Assembly: GCF_900110165.1 (NCBI RefSeq)
Contig: NZ_FOCQ01000015.1
Span: forward strand, 1 to 64,000
DNA: 64,000 nt
DNA from: Lihuaxuella thermophila
GTDB lineage: Bacteria; Bacillota; Bacilli; Thermoactinomycetales; Thermoactinomycetaceae
Direction: 5' to 3'
Shown: positions 8,096 to 15,793 of the stretch, in pieces
Numbering within the stretch: the stretch's first letter is position 1
Layout of the letters: every line of letters starts with the position of its first letter
Translations under genes and position numbers: made by a program
Notes under the pieces: model-generated
Told to the model about the DNA's origin: nothing
What the model saw: only the letters and a program-made list of their open reading frames with translations
The model's database searches: none

Positions 8096-8115
8096 AAACC
8101 CCGAAAGGGGTTTTT
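8096..8115 (+). terminator. Rho-independent terminator
   Basis: AAACCCC GAAA GGGGTTTTT directly follows the lipoprotein stop: a tight 7-bp stem with a GAAA tetraloop and five T. Confidence 0.85.
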
Positions 8116-8184
8116 ATCAATTGCAGGAACCGGCGGTCGTTCATGGAGGGCTTCGGAGGATACATTTTTAACCAGGAGGGCATT

Positions 8185-9521
8185 ATGCGGAAAAAAAGGT
8201 TTCTTTGTATGCTAATCATCGGCCTGATCCTTACAAGCGGTTGTTCGCTGGGTTCTTCATCTCTGTCGGGAAATGCCAAACAGACAGCGGAAAAACAGGC
8301 GGAACAGGCATCCAAATACAAAGAGGATGTGAAAATTCCCGAGGAGTTACAGGGAGTTGACCTGCCGCCCGAAGGCAAATACGCAGGTGAGAAATACGAT
8401 TGGGCAAAGGTAAAAAAGGAACTGGACAAGATTCCGAAAAACGCTGATGGAAAAACGATTCTCAAAAAGTTTTACGAACTGGCAGCGGAAGATTACACGC
8501 CTTTTTTCAAGTATTATGAGACCTTTGATACTTCGATCATCAATGTGGAACAAGGTCCGGGCGGGTTGAAAAACCTCAAATTGCCAGGGGAAAAACCGGT
8601 AAATATCATGATTCTGGTCGATTCCAGCGGTTCGATGGCCGGAAAAGTATCCGGCGGAATGAAAATGGATCTGGCCAAGGAGGCTGTCAAGAATTTCGCC
8701 AGCCAAATGCCGGAAGGAGCCAACGTTTCCCTTTCCGTTTACGGTCACAAAGGGAGCAACAGTGAAAAGGACAAGGCCACATCCTGCAAAAGCATTGAAG
8801 AAGTGTATCCCCTCGGAGCCTATGATGAAAGCAAATTCAACCAGGCATTGAACCAGTTTAAGCCCAAGGGTGGACTCCGATTGCGGCTGCCATGAAACTG
8901 GCCAAGCAAAAGCTGGCGAATCAGGATAAGGCAGAAAACATCGTTTATGTAGTGAGTGATGGAGTGGAAACCTGTGGCGGCGATCCGGTACAAGCGGCGA
9001 AGGAGCTTCACGAATCCAATATGAAAGCCGTGGTCAACATCATCGGTTTTGATCTTGATGATGCTGGACAAAAGGCACTGCAAGCAGTGGCCGATGCCGG
9101 AGGTGGTGAGTACAGCTCAGTGGATTCCGAAGTGGATCTCGACCGCTATTTTGAGGAAGAGAGAAGCCGGCTGTACAAAGCGTGGTCTCACTGGGCCAAC
9201 GAGCATTATGACAAGGCGGGCGACGTAGCCAACAAAAAATACGAGGATCTGCAACGGAAATCCCACGAGATGTACCAAATCACCGACCGTGAAGAAAAGC
9301 GGTTCTACCACATGAGCGAGTATTTGGAAAAAGAACGGGGATTTGAATTTGAACTCCTCTATAATCACGTCAATCAAAAGTTTTCCAAGCGGGCGGACTA
9401 CATCAACGACTACAACTTTTACAAGAGAGATAAGCTCCAGGAAGCCGTTCTGGACAATAAGAATAAGATTCAGGACGAGGTATTGGACAAGGCAGACGAA
9501 GAGAAAGACAAACTTTATTAA
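8185..9521 (+). pseudogene. von Willebrand factor A lipoprotein, one-base frameshift
   Basis: ATG at 8185 follows CAGGAGGG. The signal peptide ends in lipobox LTSGC (Cys 20). A linker leads to a VWA domain with an intact MIDAS motif DSSGS in NIMILVDSSGSMAG. At about 8868-8870 the frame breaks: KPKG-GLRLRLP ends at 8895. Reading one base differently gives KPKG-WTPIAAAMKLAKQKL, and the second frame carries on the VWA domain (VYVVSDGVETCGGDPV) and a long charged helix to 9521. One G missing from a GGG run explains it. The intact form would have about 445 residues, anchored outside the cell and binding a divalent metal. As written, only the first half could be made. Confidence 0.75.
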
Positions 9522-9612
9522 CCTGCCAAAATCCCCTGCATAGAGTACAGATCAGTCGACCATCGCTTTGAAATGCCGAACAGTCGGAAAAGATCTAGGA
9601 TGATATACAAAG

Positions 9613-9652
9613 AAGGTATGCGGTTTGTTTTGAGGCAAACCACATACTTTTA
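9613..9652 (+). terminator. Rho-independent terminator
   Basis: A 15-bp stem (AAGGTATGCGGTTTG with CAAACCACATACTTT, two G-T pairs) has an 8-base loop and T-rich 3' side. It ends the VWA gene unit. Confidence 0.75.
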
Positions 9653-9884
9653 ACCATACATACCTATTTTGGGCACGCCGCGATCGTCCGCTTTTCAACC
9701 TTATTACTGAAATATACTAACTTCTCTTTAAGAGTCTATGGCACAAGAGATAATGATTCGTAGCAAGAGAAATTCACGACAGAATCCGCTTTATAGATTA
9801 TTTCTTCTGCATCCGAAACGAGGAGCTGACTCCGGAGTCGATAGCAAGATGATTGCTAAACAATACGTATGAAGGAGGCTGGAA
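9653..9884. other. intergenic gap of about 230 bp
   Basis: No gene is visible. It presumably carries the promoter for the membrane protein at 9885, but I see no convincing hexamer pair. Confidence 0.3.
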
Positions 9885-10295
9885 ATGGAGCTTACTTTTT
9901 TTGAATCGGTAGCGCGTCTATGGATCATATTTGTTACCATTTTTTATTTTATTTTGAGTTGGGGCTTCTTTAAAACCAGATTTAGAGAGATCCTTTTGAA
10001 GATCGTAAAGGCTTTCTTTTATATCATGATAACGCTCATTGTATTAGCAGTGGTCACATCACCACATAGGATGAATACATTGTTTGATATGGTAGTATGG
10101 GCGTCAGCAGGGATGGTTTTCTCGTTGTATTTCTTTATATTTCCTATGGGGAACTATTTCCCATCAACCTCTCATATTTGGGAAAAGAGCAAAAAATTTG
10201 CTAAACCTATATTTAATGTTTGCCTTATATTGCTCGCTCTGATTTTCTTACCGGCTATAATTTCGATCGTCGCAGAAAAGCTTGGTATAAACTAA
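9885..10295 (+). CDS. four-helix membrane protein, unknown function
   Basis: ATG at 9885 follows GAAGGAGG by about 7 bases. The 136 residues hold four hydrophobic segments (about 10-27, 39-59, 67-87 and 109-130) joined by short polar loops, with a lysine-rich loop before the last helix. The frame is intact. It lies between a broken VWA lipoprotein and an OmpA-domain lipoprotein. I do not recognise the family. Confidence 0.65.
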   Translation: MELTFFESVARLWIIFVTIFYFILSWGFFKTRFREILLKIVKAFFYIMITLIVLAVVTSPHRMNTLFDMVVWASAGMVFSLYFFIFPMGNYFPSTSHIWEKSKKFAKPIFNVCLILLALIFLPAIISIVAEKLGIN

Positions 10296-10448
10296 CTAAT
10301 AATATGATATATGGTGAGGAGTTTCAATATCAGTCGGAAGATCAGCTATTTTGCATTCTGATCGCTAGTGTAAGAAATGGAAAAATGTATGTAAATATGT
10401 TAAGATTTTAAAGAAAATGATCATTCTGGATGGAGGTTTCATACATAA

Positions 10449-11099
10449 ATGTCTAGTAAAATGTGGATGCCTGTTTTAATCCTTAGTTTGATTTTGACCG
10501 CTTGCAGCGAAAAAGAAGAGGCGGGGGCACCTCAGGTAAAAGAAACTCCGCAGGTGAAGGAGACTCCCCAAGCGAAAGAGCCTGCAGACTCCAATGATGC
10601 TTTCATACCGAGTATCCCGCAATTCGAACAGCCCGAACCGCCGGAAATCCCACAATTTGAAATGCCGGAACCTCCGGAAATTCCCCAATTCGAATTTCCG
10701 CCAATACCGGAATTTCCGCAGATTTCTGTGTCTACGACAGACAAGCAGGTTAAAATTAATATGCCTGATACCCTTTTGTTCGACTACAATAAAAGTGATT
10801 TGAAGCCGCAAGCGCAGGAAGTGCTGGATAAGATTGTTCAGGGATGTGCCAAGTACGCATCAGCCAAGATTCACATTTCCGGACATACGGACAACATTGG
10901 CTCTGACCAATACAACCTGACTCTCTCGCAAAAGAGAGCGGAAGCGGTGGAAAAGTATCTCAAAGGCAAATTGGATCCTGGAAAGTTTCAATTTACCACG
11001 AAAGGATACGGGGAAACCCAGCCGGTCGCCCCCAATGATACGGAAGACAATCGTAAGAAAAACCGCCGCGTGCAAATTGTGATTGAACCGCAATCATAG
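10449..11099 (+). CDS. OmpA-domain lipoprotein with proline-rich stalk
   Basis: The signal peptide ends in lipobox LTAC (Cys 19). Residues 27-43 repeat PQVKETPQ. Residues about 55-92 are a proline-rich stalk with repeats of PEPPEIPQFE. Residues about 100-216 are an OmpA-like peptidoglycan-binding domain (LLFDYNKSDLKPQAQEVLDK, SGHTDNIGSDQYNLTLSQKR, NRRVQIVIEPQ) with both diaminopimelate-contacting residues, Asp and Arg. This suggests a membrane lipoprotein that reaches across to bind the wall, an uncommon design in a cell without an outer membrane. It is intact, and its C-terminus closely resembles the truncated gene at 6054. ATG at 10449 lies 12 bases after GGAGG, rather far. Confidence 0.85.
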   Translation: MSSKMWMPVLILSLILTACSEKEEAGAPQVKETPQVKETPQAKEPADSNDAFIPSIPQFEQPEPPEIPQFEMPEPPEIPQFEFPPIPEFPQISVSTTDKQVKINMPDTLLFDYNKSDLKPQAQEVLDKIVQGCAKYASAKIHISGHTDNIGSDQYNLTLSQKRAEAVEKYLKGKLDPGKFQFTTKGYGETQPVAPNDTEDNRKKNRRVQIVIEPQS

Positions 11100-11104
11100 A
11101 AGAG

Positions 11105-11148
11105 CAAAGAGCGACATCCATATGGCGATGTCGCTCTTTGCCTGTTTG
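11105..11148 (+). terminator. Rho-independent terminator
   Basis: A 14-bp perfect stem (CAAAGAGCGACATC with GATGTCGCTCTTTG, 8-base loop) directly follows the OmpA lipoprotein stop. Confidence 0.8.
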
Positions 11149-11386
11149 ATTCCATCATCACGGGTTGGCTACCATTTTTCCCGGTCCCTTCTCGTAATCC
11201 TTCAATCCTCTTTGTGAATCGGTTGTATTCTCCGCTGTTATGGATCGTGCCGCTTGCCTGGTTTGCTCGGAATACCCCCATTGGAAAGGGATTTTCTGGC
11301 GGCGATCATGAACGATTCTCCGCCGTATTTTACATTCCGGCATAGGGCAGATTACAAAAAACGAAAGGTTTAAAGGAGGCATCTCA

Positions 11387-11572
11387 TTGAAAAATAAAGC
11401 GAATCAAAAAAAGTCCGATACGAAAGAGTACGTCGGTCCAGACCTCGCTTATTCAGCCGGAAGTCCCAATCAACATAAGACACGGGTCACCAATCAACCC
11501 CATCTCATTCCCGAGGACCCACTTCCTCCGGGAGAGACGGATCTCCGCCAGGTTAAAACAGATCCATCATAA
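11387..11572 (+). CDS. small hydrophilic protein, 61 aa
   Basis: TTG at 11387 follows AAAGGAGG by about 8 bases. The product is very hydrophilic and proline-rich in its second half (HLIPEDPLPPGETDLRQ), with no hydrophobic core, as in some small spore or stress proteins. I do not recognise the family. It lies between the OmpA lipoprotein and rpsN in its own intergenic space. Confidence 0.5.
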   Translation: MKNKANQKKSDTKEYVGPDLAYSAGSPNQHKTRVTNQPHLIPEDPLPPGETDLRQVKTDPS

Positions 11573-11693
11573 AGCGCCCGACCGACTGCACACAGGTGGA
11601 ATGTAGCTATCGCAACAACTGCAAACACTGATGAAGAAGCCGGGACAACCGGTTATCCCTCATGGCGATACTTTCCCGTAGATGTTTGGAGTA

Positions 11694-11712
11694 TTTCACT
11701 AATTGGTGAAAG
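11694..11712 (+). promoter_or_regulatory. hairpin abutting the rpsN ribosome binding site
   Basis: TTTCAC-TAATT-GGTGAAA forms a 6-bp stem whose 3' arm touches AAAGGAGG. It could limit translation of rpsN. This is inference from pairing alone. Confidence 0.4.
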
Positions 11713-11723
11713 GAGGAATCCAC

Positions 11724-11909
11724 TTGGCCAAGAAGTCGATGATCGTCAAGGCGAAACGTCGGCAAAAGTTTAAAGTGCGCGAATATACCCGGTGTGAGCG
11801 TTGCGGCAGGCCGCATTCGGTATATCGGAAGTTTAGGCTCTGCCGGATTTGCTTTCGTGAGCTGGCCTACAAAGGGCAGATTCCCGGTGTGAAAAAAGCA
11901 AGCTGGTAA
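11724..11909 (+). CDS. rpsN: 30S ribosomal protein S14, zinc type (61 aa)
   Basis: This is the 61-residue S14 that binds 16S rRNA in the 30S head. Two CxxC pairs (CERCG and CRICF) give the zinc-ribbon form. TTG at 11724 follows AAAGGAGGAATCCAC and matches the normal N-terminus [12 protein letters not shown]. In Bacillota the zinc form usually sits in the spc operon, whereas the extra copy elsewhere is normally the zinc-free form. Here the zinc form stands alone among accessory genes, so it is either the only copy, moved, or a paralogue. No Zur-like palindrome is obvious upstream. Confidence 0.9.
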   Translation: MAKKSMIVKAKRRQKFKVREYTRCERCGRPHSVYRKFRLCRICFRELAYKGQIPGVKKASW

Positions 11910-11929
11910 TGAGGGAAGGAGGGTTCCGC

Positions 11930-12028
11930 ATGGGGATGGCAGTTGTTGATTCTCGCATGAATACGTACCCTGATAGTATCATCTTCCTGGATCATCTGAA
12001 CGGGAAATCGTTCAGGTCTGAAGTGTGA
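11930..12028 (+). CDS. possible 32-aa peptide downstream of rpsN
   Basis: ATG at 11930 is preceded by GAAGGAGG with a 6-base spacer, an excellent translation start 20 bases after rpsN. The frame (start MGMAVVDSRMNTYPD) stops at 12028. A hairpin CTGAACG/CGTTCAG (11996-12015) overlaps its end. It has no recognisable homology. It may be a translated leader peptide or a remnant. Confidence 0.35.
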   Translation: MGMAVVDSRMNTYPDSIIFLDHLNGKSFRSEV

Positions 12029-12349
12029 CGGATTTGATCCAATGGTACGTCTGTCCTTTTCTGCTTCTGAATGTTGCTGGAAAGAACCCTCCTTTTTCAC
12101 CGGACTTCATTTTTTGATCCCTTCAAGCAATGATCTTATGGAAATATTTACTCTACCATTCGGGAATAACTAACCATTTGCTAGATATTGCCTTTCAGAG
12201 AGTTCATTGTTCTTCATCCCTTATGTGTTTGTTTGTCATCTACCCAAAGATTGATGAGTACCACTCGCCTGAGAACAAGCAATTCTTTGTCCTTTCTATT
12301 ATGATTGTTTTATCCGGTACCATGTTCACGAAAAGGAGCAGTGAGGCAC
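12029..12349. other. about 320 bp gap before the toxin gene
   Basis: No convincing gene. It should carry the promoter of the toxin-immunity unit. I see no strong hexamer pair. Confidence 0.3.
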
Positions 12350-12904
12350 ATGGCAGGGAAATGGTTTCATCTTTGGCGGCGATTTTCGGCATCCGGTATT
12401 TCCGCCTTGAAATGGGCTCTGGCAGTCAGCCTTCTTGCTTTTCTTACAGCCTGTTCACTCGATGTAAAAGAGGATGCAAACCAAAAAACTTCAGAAGGGC
12501 CACGGAACCAGGTCGAGACGGTTTCTGTCGATTTAAGGGATCATGAAGCCAAAGGAGGGCACTTAATCAGCAGGCATGTGGGGAAGTCGGATCAGGAGCT
12601 GATCGAGCGGTTAAATGAAAATCCGGGAATCTCCGCCGCCTCCACGTTTACCGATCTGTCCACTGCGGAAAAAGTGGTGGAGACAACCTTGTCCGAACCT
12701 GAAAATGTCGAAAAAATAAATCACTGGTTAAAACACCCGAGAGGAAATTTGGTGCTCAACTATCCGGGTGATGGGAAAACGGTGATTGGCCGCGGTATAC
12801 AAAGGGGTTCAAACAGGATTGAAAATTATACCAGGGCCAAGATTATCTTAAAGAGTGACAGAAAGGGCGGCTACTATATTTTGACGGGATATCCGGAAGA
12901 ATAG
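12350..12904 (+). CDS. lipoprotein with RNase A-like CDI-type toxin domain
   Basis: ATG at 12350 is about 11 bases after AAAGGAG. Residues 1-34 are a signal peptide ending in lipobox LTAC (Cys 35). Residues about 66-184 match the bacterial RNase A-like domain first seen at the C-terminus of CdiA toxins: GGHLISRHVGKSDQELIERL, SAASTFTDLSTAEKVV, VIGRGIQRGS and GGYYILTGYP. The residues reported as catalytic in the Yersinia CdiA toxin (His, Arg eleven later, and Thr-x-Tyr near the end) all have counterparts: H76, R87, T179 and Y181. The expected activity is metal-independent RNA cleavage. The next gene is its likely immunity protein. A free-standing lipoprotein form is unlike the huge CdiA exoproteins. 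Delivery and target are unknown. Confidence 0.8.
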   Translation: MAGKWFHLWRRFSASGISALKWALAVSLLAFLTACSLDVKEDANQKTSEGPRNQVETVSVDLRDHEAKGGHLISRHVGKSDQELIERLNENPGISAASTFTDLSTAEKVVETTLSEPENVEKINHWLKHPRGNLVLNYPGDGKTVIGRGIQRGSNRIENYTRAKIILKSDRKGGYYILTGYPEE

Positions 12905-12912
12905 ATCGGCAG

Positions 12913-13212
12913 GTGGGAGAATTGTATAAGGAGGATGTTCTTGTTCAGTTTCTTTCCGGAACTTTTCATCAAGATATTTCAACTCCTGAAGAAGCCTTGG
13001 CCGAGTTTTTGCGGGAGGAGGATCGGGAGTGGATTTCGGAAGTGGCAGACCAGATCGCGAAATTTCTGAACAGCGGCATCAGCGATGAGGAAAAGGACGC
13101 TTTCATCCGGGCTCATACATACATTTACTTTCCCTACTACAACATCCAGCCGGTACAGTGGCTGGAACAGGTTTTGGAGCAGTTAAGGAAAGGGCTGGAT
13201 TCCGGTGGTTAG
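12913..13212 (+). CDS. CdiI-like immunity protein
   Basis: This acidic helical protein of 96 to 99 residues has the pattern of the CdiI immunity family paired with RNase A-like toxins: VQFLSGTFHQDI near the N-terminus, TPEEALAEFL, then a helix and a YIYFPYYNIQPVQWLEQV ending. It starts 8 bases after the toxin stop, at GTG 12913 or TTG 12922. Neither has an ideal ribosome binding site, so translation may be coupled to the toxin gene. It has no signal peptide and stays in the cytoplasm, where it would block the toxin in the producer or in kin cells. Confidence 0.75.
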   Translation: MGELYKEDVLVQFLSGTFHQDISTPEEALAEFLREEDREWISEVADQIAKFLNSGISDEEKDAFIRAHTYIYFPYYNIQPVQWLEQVLEQLRKGLDSGG

Positions 13213-13421
13213 CGCGTGACGAACATAAAACCTCCGGCTCAAGCAGGGCTAGGAGGCTTGTACAGGGTTCCGACTTGATCCCTCCTTAAGATCCGCCGGA
13301 GCCTCAAAGTTCCCCTGTACAAACACTCTATGCGCGAGATGTATAATCATCCCCGGGTGGTGATAGCTTTCTGCATACAATCCATTTTCCACCGGATGAA
13401 GCCATTGAATATGACTCAACA

Positions 13422-13446
13422 AAAGTAGCTCTTCCCAATCGGAAAG
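13422..13446 (-). terminator. hairpin between converging genes
   Basis: On the minus strand GCTCTTTCC-GATT-GGGAAGAGC forms a stem with one G-U pair, 30 bases after the MFS gene stop. The plus-strand reading is followed by CTTTTT and could also stop transcription from the immunity gene. Confidence 0.6.
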
Positions 13447-13475
13447 AGCCTTTTTCCTATTTTTTTGCCTATTTT

Positions 13476-14774
13476 CTAGATCATTTCCGCTTCTCCTGCT
13501 GCCTGACCCGTTCCTGCCATCGCTTGCTCTTTTCCTTTTTCCAGGTTTACGAACAACAGCAGCGTGATTCCCGCGATGAAAAACAGGGCGAGCGAAGCGA
13601 TTCCCGAGCGGCTGGAGCCTGTCAGCTGCCCGAAGAAACCGAAGACGGCTGGACCGAAGATGGAGGCAAATTTGCCGGACAAGCCGAAAAATCCGAAAAA
13701 TTCGGCGTTCCGATGGAGAGGCACGAGCCTGCTGAAGAGAGAACGGCTTAAAGCTTGGCTGCCTCCCTGCACCAGACCCACCATGATGGCCAGCAGATAA
13801 AAATGCAGGGCGCTCTTCATAAAGTATCCCAGACAAACGATCATCAGGTAAATGAGCAAAGTAATGATTAAAGTCGTTTTGGCTCCCAGTTTTTGTGCGA
13901 CCTTCCCGAATAAAAGCGTGCAGGGGATGCCGACAAACTGGGTGATGAGCAGTGCGCTGATGAGATCGGTCTGGCCGATCCCGATTTCGCGTCCGTAGAT
14001 GGTGGCCATTTTAATGATCGTATTGATCCCGTCGCTGAAGAACCAAAAAGCGATGAGAAATTTGAGAAGTTCCGGATATTTGCCGATTTCCCTCATCGTT
14101 CTGGCCACGCTTTTAAAACCATGCATGGCCCGGGACATGGGGGTTTGTCTGATTCCCTTGAGCTGCTTTTTCTCGTGCACATGACGGAAAAGAGGAAGTG
14201 AGAAGAAGAACCACCACAGTCCGACCGTCAGAAAAGAAAGTTGGGTAGCGGCGAGCTTGGTCAGCAGAAGTTGATCATGAAAGGTGATCATCGCCAGGTT
14301 AACGGCAAGCAAAATCCCTCCCCCGATATATCCGAAGGCGTAACCCCGGGAAGAAATCATATCCCGCTTGTCTTCCGGGGCGACGTCTGTCAGAAAAGCA
14401 TCGTAAAACACATTGGCCCCGGAAAAGGAGAGTGTTCCCAGAATGACCAGTACGGAAGCCCACAGCCACTCCCCTTCACCGATCGTAAACATGAGCAGGG
14501 AGGCGATCACCCCCATATAAGTGAAGAAGCGCAAGAATTGTTTTTTGGAACCGGAGGCATCCGCTATCGCCCCGAGAACCGGCGATAAGAGAACCACAAG
14601 AATAAGTGCGACAGACTGCGTGTACCCCCAGTAGGCTGTGGAGGTGGCGGGAGTCAATCCTTTCCCGGCCACGTCGGAATAAAAGATCGGCATCACAGCC
14701 GCCATAATCGTTGTAGCGAAAGCGGAATTCGCCCAGTCATACATGACCCAACTACGAACCGCTCGGTTATCCAT
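13476..14774 (-). CDS. MFS transporter, UMF1/Atg22-like family
   Basis: This 432-residue protein has about twelve membrane helices. The N-terminal signature SWVMYDWANSAFATTIMAA and the following PIFYSDVAG are typical of the UMF1 (vacuole effluxer Atg22-like) branch of the major facilitator superfamily. GAIADASGSKKQFL is the loop 2-3 motif. Substrates are not known for most bacterial members; amino acid efflux is the usual guess. I start at the second Met (14774) because AGGCAGGTG lies 5 bases before it. The gene is transcribed alone, converging on the immunity gene. Confidence 0.85.
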   Translation of the reverse strand: MDNRAVRSWVMYDWANSAFATTIMAAVMPIFYSDVAGKGLTPATSTAYWGYTQSVALILVVLLSPVLGAIADASGSKKQFLRFFTYMGVIASLLMFTIGEGEWLWASVLVILGTLSFSGANVFYDAFLTDVAPEDKRDMISSRGYAFGYIGGGILLAVNLAMITFHDQLLLTKLAATQLSFLTVGLWWFFFSLPLFRHVHEKKQLKGIRQTPMSRAMHGFKSVARTMREIGKYPELLKFLIAFWFFSDGINTIIKMATIYGREIGIGQTDLISALLITQFVGIPCTLLFGKVAQKLGAKTTLIITLLIYLMIVCLGYFMKSALHFYLLAIMVGLVQGGSQALSRSLFSRLVPLHRNAEFFGFFGLSGKFASIFGPAVFGFFGQLTGSSRSGIASLALFFIAGITLLLFVNLEKGKEQAMAGTGQAAGEAEMI

Positions 14775-15025
14775 AGAAGCACCTGCCTGTCTCATTAGTC
14801 AGAAAATAGTGTCTATGAACAGTTTATCACACGGGGAGGAAGCCGTGTATCGGAACGTCAATAAAGTCCTTCAAAAAAGGGTGAAGTCCCCCCTTCACGA
14901 CTACACGCTTGGTGGGGATCGTGATAGAATGAAACTTAGCGAAATCTGCGATGGCTGACCGACACAACCGGAAGATAAATGCAATACTGATCGATGCAAG
15001 AAGGAATCAAAGGGGAATTGGGAGC

Positions 15026-15793
15026 ATGAAAATGAAGGCACAGGGGGAATGGATTCGCGATAAGTATCGAATATTAAAGGCTTTTCCGTTTGTCATCGGG
15101 GTGCTTTATTTTACGGAGGCAAATACAAAGCTGGGGCCCCAAACCCGTTTTGTTCATGCACTTGATGTGAAAGCCGCGGGAGAAAACATTTCAGAAGAAC
15201 CGATCCTCGCCCGTGATGACTCGGTTTTTTTTCCCGTTCGAGAGATGTTTATCGAAGATGGTGTCTTATATCAGGTTTTTTATCGTTTGGAGGGAAATCT
15301 GCTCGCCCACTATATCCGGCATCACGCCCCTCTTCCCGTTTCGGATATGGCATGGATGGTTCGGGGAATCACCAGCCATTTGCTCCGTCTCTACAGAGAA
15401 GGCTCATTTACCATCGTACATCCCCAGAACATCATCATCACCTCAGGCAATGCGATTCGTTTTCTATACGGCGGACCGATCGGCGTTTTGCCCAAGGGGA
15501 TCGGTGCTGACAGGCTCCCTCGTGAGGATGCGCTTGAAATGAATCATCTTTATGATTCATACACGGTTGGAACGCTTATTTATCAGATGCTGACCGGAAA
15601 AAATCCCCTGGCTGCGGGTATTGAAGTTCCGCCGATTTCTACATACCGACCCGATTGCCCCGGTGAGCTGGAGGAATTGGTTAAAAAGGCTTTGTCGTTT
15701 GCAGTCCGCAAACGACCCAGAATCGAAGAAATCTTCGGGTTACTGGATCATCTCACTGTATCGTACGGATATAAATCGGAGGAGAAATCATAA
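15026..15793 (+). CDS. pseudokinase-like protein, 255 aa
   Basis: The protein follows the order of a serine/threonine kinase fold without its catalytic residues. IVHPQNIIIT stands where HRDxKPxN is expected (the catalytic Asp is absent, the Asn kept). IRFLYGG stands where DFG belongs. SYTVGTLIYQMLTGKNPL matches the helix F region. There is no glycine loop or VAIK lysine. It has no membrane segment. It overlaps the next gene by one base (TAATG), and the first 210 residues of the two products are similar, so they are a duplicated pair. It probably binds protein or nucleotide rather than phosphorylating. Start 15026 or 15032 is possible. Confidence 0.75.
   Translation: MKMKAQGEWIRDKYRILKAFPFVIGVLYFTEANTKLGPQTRFVHALDVKAAGENISEEPILARDDSVFFPVREMFIEDGVLYQVFYRLEGNLLAHYIRHHAPLPVSDMAWMVRGITSHLLRLYREGSFTIVHPQNIIITSGNAIRFLYGGPIGVLPKGIGADRLPREDALEMNHLYDSYTVGTLIYQMLTGKNPLAAGIEVPPISTYRPDCPGELEELVKKALSFAVRKRPRIEEIFGLLDHLTVSYGYKSEEKS

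Noticed and set aside
12130-12546. plus-strand open frame of 138 codons overlapping the toxin gene
   Set aside because: It is in another frame from the toxin lipoprotein and has no ribosome binding site; the toxin frame explains the sequence.
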